From the NCBI GenBank assembly GCA_038277395.1, contig CM076197.1:78787951-78851950 (forward strand): 64,000 bases of DNA, given 5' to 3'. Origin of the DNA: Dryocosmus kuriphilus. Lineage: Eukaryota; Arthropoda; Insecta; Hymenoptera; Cynipidae. Shown in pieces: positions 1 to 10,229 of this stretch (position 1 is its first letter; each line of letters begins with the position of its first letter). Made by a program: the position numbers and the translations under genes. Under the pieces are notes generated by a model. The model worked only from the letters and a program-made list of their open reading frames with translations, was not told the origin of the DNA and did not search any database.

Positions 1-450
1 AGATAAGGCCCGCTGAAGTCAGTATCATTGGGTATTGCCTTATATCGGAACCCGCGGGGTTTTGAGCTTTGTGCCTAGGGAGAAATTTGTTCAGGACGCT
101 GAGATACGTAACATATAACAAAATCAGCCCAATTAACGGAAACCACTTTTCCAAGTAATAGCCAAGCAAGTAGAGGCAATACCCAATGATACTGACTTCA
201 GCGGGCCTTATCTCGGAATCCGGGGGGTTTTGGGCTTTATACTCATAGAGACTTTTTTTCAGGACGCTGAGATACGTAACATAAAAAAAATCAGCCCAAT
301 AAAAACCACTTTTCCAAGTAATAGCAAGCAAGTAGAGGCAATACTCAATGATACTGACTTCAGCGGGCCTTATCTCGGAATCCGGGGGATTTTGGACTTT
401 GCGCTCACAGAGATTTTTGTTCAGGACGCTGAGATACGTAACATATAAAA
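1..450. repeat. ~165 bp tandem repeat with an inverted 39 bp end
   Basis: A block containing CAGGACGCTGAGATACGTAA recurs at about 92, 260 and 422, giving periods of 168 and 162 bp. The motif CCACTTTTCCAAGTAATAG also recurs inside the units. Bases 1-39 are the exact reverse complement of 175-213, so the first unit abuts an inverted copy. No credible coding sequence is present. The left end of the array lies outside the window. Confidence 0.85.
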
Positions 451-463
451 AAATTCAACAAAA

Positions 464-1680
464 TTAATCGAAACCACTTTCCTTAACAAACGTGCACTCC
501 CAGATATTTTTTCGTATCTCGCATACTTTTGCTGAAAAGTAGATTTTTTTATAATTAATATGATTTTTCACGAATAAAACAAAAAATATGCATCGCATCA
601 AAAAATGATTCAAGGCAAATTTTGTACACATTTTTGAGGTGAATACTTTTAGTTTCGAATATTTTTTTTGTATCTCGCTTAGTTTGGCTGTCAAATGGAA
701 CACTGTAAGAAATAATCGTAAATTTCCCATACAAAAATATGGAAATTTTTCCATACTTTTGAATATCGCATACCAGAATGGAAATTTTCCGGTAGTAACA
801 CGAAGATTTTCAATATCTTTCGAGATTCCCATACATCTGTACGGTAAAACTTCCATCCAAGTATGGAACGCTGATGCGCAGCTATCGCAGGCGCACCCTA
901 GTGAAGCGCGCATGTGTTGTAGCTATGGTGATTGAAGCAGAACGAAGAGAGTGGGTCTAATGTAGTCCTGGCGTCAAACGACTAATGCATAATATTTTCA
1001 GTGATTTTATGTAACTTTTGGTGTTGTGGCAGAAAGAAAAGTGGCATTTCAAGTACAATAAAAGTGAGTGCAACTGTACTTTTGAAGTAAAAGTATGAGG
1101 AAGAAATAAGAGGAACAAAATTCTTGTAATACGGGGTAAGCTAATTTCATGTGTATATCTCTTATGTACACAATAAGCGTCAAACCCCGATCTACGTATG
1201 CAAATTTTTCGATACTGGGGTATGCCAAAAATGCCACCCATGTGTGGGAAAAGTCGCATCCATGTATGGAAATTTCCCGATACTGAGGTATGGGAAAATT
1301 TCCATCTTGTATGGGTTAATTACTTCCAATACATGTATGGAAAATTTACCACAAATTTTTTTTACAGTGAACTTTTTATTTTCTGAAAGTATTTTATTGG
1401 ATAAAACCAGAACCGTTGATCGAAAAAGCCTGGATAATGAGCTACAACTTTCTTTTTCGGCCTCAAAAAATTGTGCTTAAATGTAATCCAATCCGATCAG
1501 TCTTTCGAATGTTAGCCAATTTACCTACAGACAACTGCAACGACAGCCAGTCAGACACCAAGTGAAATCTGTTGTTTCGGATTCAGGGAGTCTCGAAACA
1601 TCGAGATTTCATGAAATCCAAGAAAGCCATGTTTCACCTAAAACTAATACCTTCTCATTACGATGAGAATGTACCTGTGT
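464..1680. repeat. dispersed repeat, family shared with 20990-21950 (copy 1)
   Basis: The segment has degenerate internal units built on TATCTCGCATACTTTTGCTG and TTTTGAGGTGAATA, then a conserved end around 1570-1675 (TTTCGGATTCAGG, a CGAGATTTCATGAAATCC block, ACTAATACCTTCTCATT and ATGAGAATGTA). The same order of blocks is seen at 20990-21950. This indicates a multicopy element without visible coding capacity. 690-1340 also repeats CCATAC-type words (CATGTATGGAAA, CCATACAAAAATATGG). The class is not recognisable; a Helitron- or MITE-like non-autonomous element is possible. Confidence 0.7.
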
Positions 1681-1804
1681 AGAAAATTGTCGAGGCAGGC
1701 TTGGGTCCAGTTAAGGCTTTGTCAAGATCGTCTAATCAAGACGGTCTATTCGGGTTCTGATCAGGTGCTAGACAGACTTTCACAACTTAATATTTTTCTA
1801 ACTG

Positions 1805-2100
1805 TCCAACCGAACATTTTTTTACGCATTTCCAAAGGTAAACAAGGTGTTTGCAAATACCAAGGATGAAAAATGAATATTACAAAAAAGGTATTTTTTC
1901 TGATCATCTAGTTGGTCTGAGACCCAGAACAGACGCTGACTAACCCGTCATGAGCGAAAATTTTTCGAAGTGTCAAATGAAAACCTTTTTTTTTTGAAAA
2001 TTTACAAAAATAAACAGGGTGCTTGAAAATACCAAAAGTGAATATTGCAAAAAAGGAATTTTTTCCTCATCATCAAGATGGTCTTTTCTTCCTTATAATA
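1805..2100. repeat. two-copy tandem repeat of about 180 bp
   Basis: The block running from AAACAAGGTGTTTGCAAATACC through GAATATTACAAAAAAGG to TTTTTTCTGATCATCTAG at 1840-1912 recurs, diverged, at about 2017-2085 (AAACAGGGTGCTTGAAAATACC, GAATATTGCAAAAAAGG). No coding potential is seen. Confidence 0.65.
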
Positions 2101-2247
2101 CAAAAATTATCAGAAAGATATTGCTACAGATTTAAATAAATTGTATCAAAATATGAAGTAGGTTGATTTAAAACAATTTTTTATGTAATTATAGTGTCTT
2201 TAGCGAACAAGTGATGCTTTTTTGAGGTTAGGAGTAAATTGTAATAT

Positions 2248-2315
2248 TCGGTAGCCTAGTGGTTAGCGCGTGCTATACTTAGGCGGTTAGGGTTCGATTC
2301 TGGGTGGGGCGAGTT
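2248..2315 (+). ncRNA. tRNA-like sequence (tRNA pseudogene or SINE head)
   Basis: A good Pol III A box (TAGCCTAGTGG, 2252-2262) is followed 28 bases after its end by a B box (GGTTCGATTCT, 2291-2301). I cannot fold a convincing cloverleaf with a normal anticodon arm, so this is more likely a tRNA-derived SINE head or tRNA pseudogene than a working tRNA. It is not the same family as the tandem array at 34523-42247. Confidence 0.5.
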
Positions 2316-2874
2316 TTCTGCGAATGCGTTTTTCTAGTTTTATATTTAATACATAGCAGGTTGGGACATGTCAAGAAGTATCAGTTCGTTCAGTAACCAG
2401 AATTTTTTTAGTTTAAATGTTCTTTTGAATCAACTCTTTCCTTTTGGTTTAATCTACAAGTTTCAGAACTAAGCTTCTAAAAGGAAATACAATATTATTC
2501 AGTCACTTACTTTTTATTTACGATTTACATACTATTTACTATTTTTTTATTTACTTATTTACCTTTGACTGCAGTTTCTAGCTACGCCAGAAGATTTTTC
2601 TGCTAGGGAGATTAGCTTGTCCAGACTAGCGCTAGATTAGCTGGCCTAGAGCCTATTTCTCCGATAATTTTCTACATGGGATATCATTTGTAAAATTCAA
2701 AATGTGCATTTAAATAAAAATATTATTAATAACAGAATGAAATCAAATGCCGATTCTAGTATTTCTGGTACACTTGTGTTTTTGAATCCAATATATAATT
2801 TTATTTAAAAAATAAAATATTTTTCACAAAACAGTATTATACACTTGAGTGAAGGTTTAGCTATGTTAAAAATT

Positions 2875-4926
2875 GAAGGGGTGAAGGGGAGGTGTTACCC
2901 CTACTTGGCGCGTCCCCGGGTGGCGAATAGGAGAATGCTCGCTGGAAACGGAGTATAGGGCTGAAATAAAATAGGCCCCGTGGACCAAACACACAATTGG
3001 TGACGGTCGCAGCCCACTGGGAGTGCTCCGAACCATGTCCGGTTTGTCCGCCGGCATGGGGCAGGGGCTGCTGTGAGCTTGTTCTGCCGAGGTATAAGCT
3101 GCGACCGGGCATCTGAAGCCAGCCCCTTCAGGCCTTGATCAAGGAGTGTATGGTGGTTGCAGGGATCGGAACCTACAGTGCTCCGGGGGATTCCGATCCG
3201 TCCGTGTATTCCGGGACCGGTTAAATGAACGTTAGGGCCCAGAGTGCTGGGGTAGGCCTTCGGTCCGAGGGTATACACGTTCCCAAATACTTCGGTCAGC
3301 CCCTCCACGCACGATGTGCTGGTGAACCTTTTTATCATGGCTTGCAAAGAGACAAGCCGGAGAGGGAGCAAGGAAACTCACGCCGAAGAGGAGCTGGACT
3401 TCAGCAACAGCTTCGACGTAGTAAATGATGAGATAGTGCCACTGTCGGACGTTGTTTGTGCGAAGAGTCTGATTCAACAGGCTGAGGGAGAGTCACAAAG
3501 TGTTGCGAGAGAGCCTTAAAAAGTTTTGAAGTTCTGTAAGACAAAGGAGCAGGTGGAAGTAGTGGAGAGAATACAAAGTGAAATGAGGGGGCAGCGTATA
3601 CGTATAGAAGCCTCAATAATGCCATATTGGATTACAAAAATTCAATGAATACGTTGCTCAAGGAGAAGCTAAGTAAGGAGCGTAAGGAGAAGTCTCTCTT
3701 GAGGCCTTTAAGGAAATGGAGACGGTCTCTGTTTATACGCAAACGGAGCCACAGAGGAAGCGACGGAGACGCGCAAGCGGGAGAGGGAAATGACCCTCAG
3801 CCGACCCAGCGGAACTGGGCAGGAGAAACCGACTTTGAAAAAGACCAAAACCCAGGAAGGGATCACCTGGTCAAAGGTAGTGAGGAGGAGGATCAAGAAA
3901 GGGAGAACGGAGGAGGAGAAGAAGCCTGTCAAAGAGGTTGTGCCGCGCAGAGACATTGAGCCCGATAAGGGGAAAAGAAGCCTCGAAGAGAAAGAAGAGG
4001 AGGACCCCCCGGGAGGCCATTTCCATCCGACCAGTCCCGGGGATGAAGTACGCGGATGTCCTGAAGGATATCCAAACGAAGGTGAAGCCGGAAGACCATG
4101 GCGTGAACGTCAAGGCGATCCGGCAAACGAGGACAAGGGAAGTCCTCATTGAGGAGGTCGCCAAGGCGGAGGAGTGGCAGCACTTCGGGAATGTCATCCT
4201 CAAGGCCCTTGGAGAAGGCGGGAATGTCCGGCACCTCGCCTCAAAGGCGCAGATCGTAGTCTACAACATAGTCGAGACTACGGAGGTTGTTGACGTGGAG
4301 ACAGCGGTGAGAGCGGCCTTGGGGGACCAGATTGGTACTCCACCAAGGGTCAACCTCACCAAGAGGAGCAGCAGAGGCTACATCCTAGCTTTCGTTGAGC
4401 TGGATGCGGTCGCTGCTACCAAAATGGAGAAGGCTGCCCGACTGAAGGTCGGGAGGGTGAACTGCTGGGTAAGGGTGCATAGCGTCGAAAACCGGTGCTA
4501 CAAGTGTCACACTATGGGACACGATGCCTGTGAGTGTGCGGCAGAAGATCGCAGTAAATGCTGCAGAATGTTCTACCAGGAGGGACACAAGGCGGTAGAA
4601 TGCCAAAACTTCGCGATTCCCCGCCCGCCGAAAACAGCCAGGAGGAAACCCTAGAAGGTCAACAGGACAGAGAAAGACGCTAGATAGCGTCGAAAATGGC
4701 ACCCCCTGAAGTAATGCGAAAACGGTTTCCGGGGGGATCAATGCCAAGAAGAAAAGGAAGGAGTTTTTAGTGGGTAGGCCTAATCTGACAGCTCCCCTCT
4801 CTCCTCACTGGGGATCCCACTTTTGTGATCCCTTGTGCGCCGGACGTGGAGATATATAACATGGAAGCCCCACACGTCATGCAGTAGTGCATTTCCTACT
4901 CCCTTCATAAAAAAAAAAAAAAAAAA
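2875..4926 (+). mobile_element. internally deleted non-LTR retrotransposon (ORF1 only)
   Basis: A GC-rich island starts sharply near 2875 inside AT-rich DNA. It contains a leader, a broken ORF1 with a zinc knuckle (3337-4654), a short 3' region and a terminal poly(A) run (about 4911-4926). No endonuclease or reverse-transcriptase ORF lies between ORF1 and the poly(A), although they belong there in elements of the R1/Jockey type. The copy therefore looks internally deleted and could move only with enzymes supplied by a relative. The exact 5' end and a target duplication were not found. Confidence 0.75.
3337..4654 (+). pseudogene. LINE ORF1 (Gag-like nucleic-acid-binding protein), frameshifted
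   Basis: ORF1 proteins of R1/Jockey-type LINEs coat the element RNA. The likely ATG is at 3337 (MACKETSRRG...). This frame stops at 3517-3519, coding resumes in the same frame near 3790, and shifts by +1 near 4010; the longest piece is then open to 4654. That piece ends in a CCHC knuckle at 4496-4537 (CYKCHTMGHDACEC, spacing C-X2-C-X4-H-X4-C). The second knuckle, CRMFYQEGHKAVEC, has Phe in place of the second Cys (4571-4573). A Lys/Glu-rich basic stretch precedes the conserved region, as is usual in the family. At least two breaks and the lost Cys show that it is dead. The assignment to the R1/Jockey group is from general resemblance. Confidence 0.75.
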
Positions 4927-4929
4927 ATA

Positions 4930-6080
4930 CTATTAAGCCATTTTCCTTTCGGAGTGAACGTAAACTGGCCTGTTTCTAGCCTCGTTACATTACTACGGAT
5001 GTGACAGGAGTAGAAAAAGAATGCGTATTAGAATGTATAGATTTTAGATCGATCTAGAAGTCACATGCTGTTCATTGCAACAACTCACAGGTTCACGAGT
5101 ACATGACATCGCTCCAGCCCAGGCCGCTGATCGATCTTTCTACCAATCACCGCTGGTGAACAGCTTCGCACAGCTGTATAAGCATGACTGGGGTTGGGTT
5201 GAGCATTCATACGCTCGTCGCTCAATCCAAACCATATTCACTAAGAAAGGCTCTGCACCAAGCCAAGGCCCATGAGTATCCAAAATCTTTCTTTTCTGGC
5301 GTTCATCACACATTTCTTATAGACAGTTTTTCGCCACACATCCCTATCCTGACATATATTTTATGATTCCTTTATATACATATGTCTTTTCATGCAAGCC
5401 CTTGTATTTCTATGGCTCTCTATGTCTTTTCACTTGAGAGTCTCATTCACAATTCACATATTCCCACCGTTCCTTCCTTGGTCTACCTCTCGGTGCATGA
5501 CCGTTCATCTTACCCAGGCCCTAGATACACATGCTTCGCTAAACGTTCTTCATACATTCTTTCAACATGACCAAAACCATCTCAACCCTTTCACTCTTAT
5601 CCATCAATGTTTCTTCTATACCACATTCTTTAAGAACCCACGAGTGCACTCATTCGTCTTAAATTATTGAATGGAGACTCAAAGAATATGTTTATTTATT
5701 AATTTTAATTTTATAAAAAAATGAAACAAACAAGTGGGCAAATATCTTAATTTGTGAATAAAACTCTCAAAAGATAACAAAAATCATTGTTATAAATTTA
5801 TTTTACATTATATATTTTATAATTTTTTCCGAACACGTGCATAAATATAGTTTGAATATTTTCAATCGCAAAGTCTATCTGAGAAATTTCAAGTGAGCGG
5901 AAAATTTCAGCGGAAGAAATGTTTATTAGTATATAATAAAGTTTTTTGGGAAGTTTTACGTCAATTTTTCCAATCGTGAGAAAATGGCGAGCATTCAATT
6001 TTCTTTTCTCGAGCGTATGAGAACACGGAACATCGGAACTTCAGCGGTCAGTCAGTCTGTGGCTCTCTACTAATTCATCT
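4930..6080. other. non-coding stretch
   Basis: No convincing gene is visible. 4930-5280 is of mixed composition and holds an imperfect hairpin (GGTTGGGTTGAGC against GCTCAATCCAAACC, about 5191-5234). 5280-5660 is pyrimidine-rich, and 5660-5990 is strongly AT-rich. The short ORFs here resemble no family I know. Confidence 0.5.
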
Positions 6081-6081
6081 A

Positions 6082-6935
6082 AAGGAAAGTACCCCAGGTG
6101 TACCTCGCCGATTTTGCTCTCTCTGTGATATGTTGTAGTTTATCAAAACACATGAGACACATATTTTTCCTTATGTGCTGAGCTGCATGTTTAAGGGGTG
6201 AAGCCACCCTCAAATTTCATCCCCAAAAATGAGTTTTCTCTATTTTAACAATAATCAGCTAATATTTTAAAACTAAACCACTGGCGTGTGATCACATCTC
6301 TCGACAGGCAACTCTGTACGTGACCTTCCCATAATCGGGGGTTGCTTCATTATTTTTTTATATGGGTTAACATATTTTTATTTTCTTATTCTTTTAAATA
6401 AAAGTTCACAAACTCCTTGAATCTGGATATGACCTTTACTGATAGAAATAAAATACAAAACGAAAGTTTACGTGTGCCAGCTTTAAAAAAAAAAATCTTT
6501 AAAGGAGTAACTACCCTTAAACATAATTTTTCATTATTTAGTAGAGAAAAAAAAAAACTTAAATAACATTTTTTTGTCAATTTTGGTAGAAAATAATATA
6601 AGGATTCCTAATACAAATCAGAATCCACGTAGCTTTGCCCTTGCGGGGGTAAACCACCATCATCCCTAAATGTTTGGTAACGCTCTCATTCCTAAATTAT
6701 TTTTAAATACTTACTTTTGATTATTCCTGTTATTACAGGGTTTTTGGGGGCGCTGATTTCGAATGTAGAATCAAAATTCTAAAGTTTAAGGTATTGGATT
6801 CAATATGGTCAACTGCAAGTGCAAAAAATCACTATAATTTGATTGATTTAATATTATTTATTTTATTGCATTGCAAATATTTCATTTCGAATATTTCATT
6901 GCGAATACGTATTTTCTTGTCAAACGCTATACTGG
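6082..6935 (+). repeat. left arm of the long inverted repeat
   Basis: It pairs with 10898-11818 in opposite orientation, with many small indels. It is AT-rich and non-coding. The inner part has an extra local duplication (CAAATATTTCATTTCGAATATTTCATT, about 6873-6901) that is missing on the right. Confidence 0.75.
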
Positions 6936-7314
6936 ATATTGAATTATTCGACGAATGAATCAACGACGTAGGCGTAAAGTTGTTTTTAGCGAAGCGAAAA
7001 ATACACGAGAACAACAGATAGAATGTTCTCTCTAGAAGTAAACGCTTTGTTGTTATTTTCGGACAGTTCAGGTATCACATATTTTTGGATTCTTTAGTTG
7101 CATTTCGCCGGCTTGTAGGGCCAGTTGCAAAATATATATGCAATAGTGTTAAATTGTGATATTTTGGTGAGTTTATTTCTTACTAATATCAGAAAATTAT
7201 ATATCCGTACTACGTTTCTGACATTGCAAAGTACGTCGGAAGGCATATTGTATGAATACATAATTTTCTTAACGAAAGATTAATGACAAAATATAATAAG
7301 TAGAAAGGTTAATA

Positions 7315-8425
7315 AATTTGGCACGAAGAAAACGCTTGAAGGAGCAGATTATTCAAAAAGTGAAACAGATAAATTTGTTACTGAAGTAAAACAAATAATT
7401 TATGAGAAAGGACTAGAATCCGTCTGCAATTCAGATCAGAGTGGATTTCAGTTAGAAATGCACTCTGGACGACGAACTTTTTCAGTTGAAGGCCAGCAAC
7501 AAATCCAATGTTTAGTACAATCTGTAACTTCGACAACCCAAAGTTACACAATTCAGTCAACAATATCAGGTGACGGAAAACTTCTGTCCCCATTATTTAT
7601 GGTACTTCAAGAACGAAGCGGTGAATTTGGGCCAGTAGTTCAGTAGACATTATTTCATCCTTCTAACATTTATTTAGCACCTTCAAAATCTGGAAAACCT
7701 ACTTCAGGTAATAAAGATTTAATTTTGTGTTTGAAATTGTATTCAGCATATTATTCAAATTGTTAACCATGTGTTCAAGTATATTTTCAGATCACTTTAA
7801 GGCTTGACTTCAAAAAGTATATTTTCCAAATGTTCGCTCTTCAAGTGTTTTATTAATTGACCCGTGGAGTGGATATGGTCCTAAAGTCGTTAGAGAAGAA
7901 GCGCCTCCTAATAAACAAATTACATTAAAAATAATTCCAAAAGGTACTACTGGTATGATTCAACCATTAGATGTATATGGTTTCCGCATATGGAAAAATT
8001 ATGTCAGGCATTTTTCATATAGTGTGATATTAATGAACAAAGATTTAAATTTGAATTTAAGAAATAACATTATAAAGTTACAAACTTTATCCCACAATCA
8101 ATTATCGTCTTCCAGATATAGAAATTTATTTAAATATTTTTGGTAAAAGAGCGGTTATACTGACTTGAAGCCAGATAATTTCGAAAATCCTGTTGAGTTT
8201 GGCTTTAGGCATGACTCTAATGTTCGATACGAAGTTGAAGGGTGCTCTAATCCAGCAATTGTTAGGTTCTCATGGTACAAGAAACCTTTGATCCTTAAAC
8301 ATTTTCCTCACGATTATCATTACTGTACAGCTTATCACCCTGTAGCATTGTCGATTAAACCGGGGATCTTAAACGGATATTACTTTAATTATTACATGCA
8401 TAAAATCAATAATTGTATAGGTTAG
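7315..8425 (+). pseudogene. DDE transposase remnant, pogo/CENP-B (DDE_1)-like
   Basis: The three acidic blocks expected of the DDE_1 fold appear in order across several frames: CNSDQSGFQ (about 7428-7455), LLIDPWSGYG (about 7850-7885) and IPKGTTGMIQPLDVYGF (about 7935-7985). Jerky/Tigger-type transposases carry the equivalents N-DE-TGL, LLxDNAPGH and LPPNTTSLLQPxD. The first block reads openly to a stop at 7644-7646. The second and third lie in another frame. A C-terminal piece, 8165-8425 (NPVEFGFRHD, WYKKPLILKHF), lies after a further stop. No N-terminal DNA-binding domain was seen. The gene is clearly dead. It lies between the long inverted repeats and could be the source of that element's transposition, but the link is inferred from position only. 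Confidence 0.65.
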
Positions 8426-8469
8426 GACTCGAAACGCGTATTTTTCCAATAACTAAATTAGTTTTTTTA

Positions 8470-8475
8470 GTTATG
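8470..8475 (+). repeat. target-site duplication (GTTATG), left copy
   Basis: This direct hexamer matches 9281-9286 and sits flush against the palindrome. It supports insertion by transposition rather than an assembly fold-over. Confidence 0.7.
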
Positions 8476-9280
8476 AGTAGATGTACAAGGGGAGTTCTAA
8501 TCCAAGATCCCTGTTACCGACAGTCCGACATCGAGAGCTAAAACGGTTCATGTCCGCGCTAAGCATCTAGCCGGTGTGACGTCAGTAATTAAATAATACG
8601 CGATTGTTAAACATGAATTTTGCATAAACAACTCTCTCTCTCTCTCTCTCTCTCTACTACCCCCATCTCTCTCTTTCTCCTATGCTAAGTTTCGAAAGGA
8701 ATGTGTGTGACATCATCATAAAAAATATGCTAGAATAATTATGTGAAAAGAATTTAACAGCACATGTGTAAGAGATGAAATGTGGCATTACTAATTGATA
8801 TAATTTATTGCTTCCGAAATGCATTAAAATAAAATTTAAAAGTAGGCCGCAATCTGATTTGATTACAAAGGAATCTTTATAGAACCTTTGTAATCAAATC
8901 AAATTGCGGCCTACTTTTAAATTTTATTTTAATGCATTTCGGAAGCAATAAATTATATCAATTAGTAATGCCACATTTCATCTCTTACACATGTGCTGTT
9001 AAATTCTTTTCACATAATTATTCTAGTATATTTTTATGATGATGTCACACACATTCCTTTCGAAACTTAGCATAGGAGAAAGAGAGAAATGGGGGTAGAG
9101 AGAGAGAGAGAGAGAGAGAGAGTTGTTTATGCAAAATTCATGTTTAACAATCGCGTATTATTTAATTACTGACGTCACACCGGCTAGATGCTTAGCGTGG
9201 ACATGAACCGCTTTAGCTCTCGATGTCGGTAACTGTCGGTAACAGGGATCTTGGATTAGAACTCCCCTTGTACATCTACT
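8476..9280. mobile_element. foldback element: ~396 bp arms, 13 bp loop, 6 bp TSD
   Basis: 8476-8871 and 8885-9280 are nearly perfect reverse complements around a 13 base loop (8872-8884). The arms differ by only a few substitutions and small indels, for example TCCGCGC against the TCCACGC equivalent and a short TTAC insertion. The outer ends are AGTAGATGTAC and GTACATCTACT. Exactly outside them the hexamer GTTATG occurs as a direct repeat (8470-8475 and 9281-9286), as expected of a target-site duplication. Each arm contains a (CT)n/(AG)n microsatellite. No coding sequence is present. A transcript would fold into a long hairpin and could feed small-RNA pathways. Confidence 0.85.
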
Positions 9281-9286
9281 GTTATG
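9281..9286 (+). repeat. target-site duplication (GTTATG), right copy
   Basis: It matches 8470-8475 and lies flush against the right arm of the palindrome. Confidence 0.7.
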
Positions 9287-9583
9287 TTTTTGTTGCATTT
9301 CGAACGTCTCTCAATAATATTGATTATTATAGAGAATATAAATCGATTTGCGTTTACTGTCCCCCTTTTTTAACGACCTGAAAACCAATAATGTGTATTG
9401 GCTCAAGCGTTGTTAAGGAAATTAAAACTAGCCCTAAGCTTACATATTATCTTTAATTACTACTTATACTGCAATAAGGAGTGCAAGATATTAAAACTTG
9501 TGAGTCCACCCAAGCGAGAGATGATTGCGATAATTGAGGATGTGACTTTAATTCTGATTTAATCTTTACCAATTTTATGAGTC

Positions 9584-9649
9584 TTAAATTCATAAGCACA
9601 AAGAGGTCCTGCAATGATCAGGTTCAAGGTCGTTACTAAATGAATTTAA
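9584..9649 (+). ncRNA. hairpin unit 1 of the covarying array (candidate structured RNA)
   Basis: The outer stem TTAAATTCAT (9584-9593) pairs perfectly with ATGAATTTAA (9640-9649). The inner stem is CCTG/CAGG around CAATGAT. The conserved words GAGGTCCT and AGGTTCAAGGTCGTTAC lie between. The middle stem is weak in this unit. Whether it is transcribed is unknown. Confidence 0.4.
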
Positions 9650-9735
9650 CTTGCTTCTCATTATTCTCCCCTTTTTTGAATTGAAGGTAAAGGTAGCACA
9701 AAGATCTTCGCGCCGTTACGATTTTTTTACTCAAA

Positions 9736-9790
9736 TCTATTTGTACAAAGAGGTCCTTCAAAGATAAGGTTCAAAGTTGTTACAAATAGA
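9736..9790 (+). ncRNA. hairpin unit 2 of the covarying array
   Basis: The outer stem TCTATTTGTA (9736-9745) pairs perfectly with TACAAATAGA (9781-9790). The middle stem is CAA/TTG and the inner stem CCTT/AAGG. The conserved AGGTTCAAAGTTGTTAC word is present. Confidence 0.4.
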
Positions 9791-9905
9791 AACTACGAGA
9801 ATCAATATTGATGTTTTATTAAACATAAATACTTATATGGAACGTGCAACACAGCCTACTTATGATATTCTTTCAACCTGAGTGACTAAGACTATTTCCC
9901 ACCAA

Positions 9906-9956
9906 ATCATGCACAACGAGGTCCTTCATGATAAAGGTTCAAAGTCTTTACATGAT
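9906..9956 (+). ncRNA. hairpin unit 3 of the covarying array
   Basis: The outer stem ATCATG pairs with CATGAT. The inner stem is CCTT/AAGG around a CATGATA loop. The middle stem ACAAC/GTCTT is partly broken. Confidence 0.4.
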
Positions 9957-10026
9957 ACCTAACTCGAAGCATATTTCTTTTGTTAAATAAAGTGCCTTTG
10001 AATAGGACGTTTTAACGTTAGGTTAA

Positions 10027-10085
10027 ACTCTTCCTGCACAACGAGGTCCTCTTTGAAAGAGGTTCAAAGTTGTTACTGGGAGAGT
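10027..10085 (+). ncRNA. hairpin unit 4 of the covarying array
   Basis: The outer stem ACTCTTCCTG pairs with CTGGGAGAGT (nine of ten, one of them G-U). The middle stem is ACAAC/GTTGT and the inner stem CCTCT/AGAGG. Both middle and inner stems differ from unit 5 yet remain fully paired. Confidence 0.45.
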
Positions 10086-10165
10086 ATGACCAAGTATGTT
10101 AAATTTAATTAGATCTTTCACTAAATGAAATTACTATTGAAGAAAAACCCTTTATCATTTTGTCA

Positions 10166-10226
10166 GATTCTTCCTGCACGACGAGGTCCTTTATGATAAA
10201 GGTTCAAAGTCGTTACAGGGAGGATC
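10166..10226 (+). ncRNA. hairpin unit 5 of the covarying array
   Basis: The outer stem GATTCTTCCTG pairs with CAGGGAGGATC at all 11 positions, counting G-U pairs. The middle stem is ACGAC/GTCGT. The inner stem is CCTTT/AAAGG with an ATGAT loop. The internal loops carry the conserved GAGGT on the 5' side and TTCAAA on the 3' side. Confidence 0.45.
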
Positions 10227-10229
10227 GAA

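Larger units (their letters stand above)
9370..10226 (+). repeat. array of structured hairpin units with covarying stems
   Basis: Five clear units lie at 9584-9649, 9736-9790, 9906-9956, 10027-10085 and 10166-10226. There is also a shortened one (9695-9719) and a diverged one (9370-9416). Conserved words are GAGGTCCT and AGGTTCAAAG; core spacings are 147, 168, 125 and 140 bp. Each unit folds as three stacked stems: an outer stem of 6-11 bp, a middle stem, and an inner stem closed by a small loop. The stem sequences differ between units but stay paired. See the single-unit entries and the findings. Confidence 0.75.

Noticed and set aside
9370..10226. Hammerhead or twister ribozyme
   Set aside because: The core words CTGATGA and GAAA, or the twister consensus as I recall it, are not found on either strand. 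The fold is kept as unclassified.
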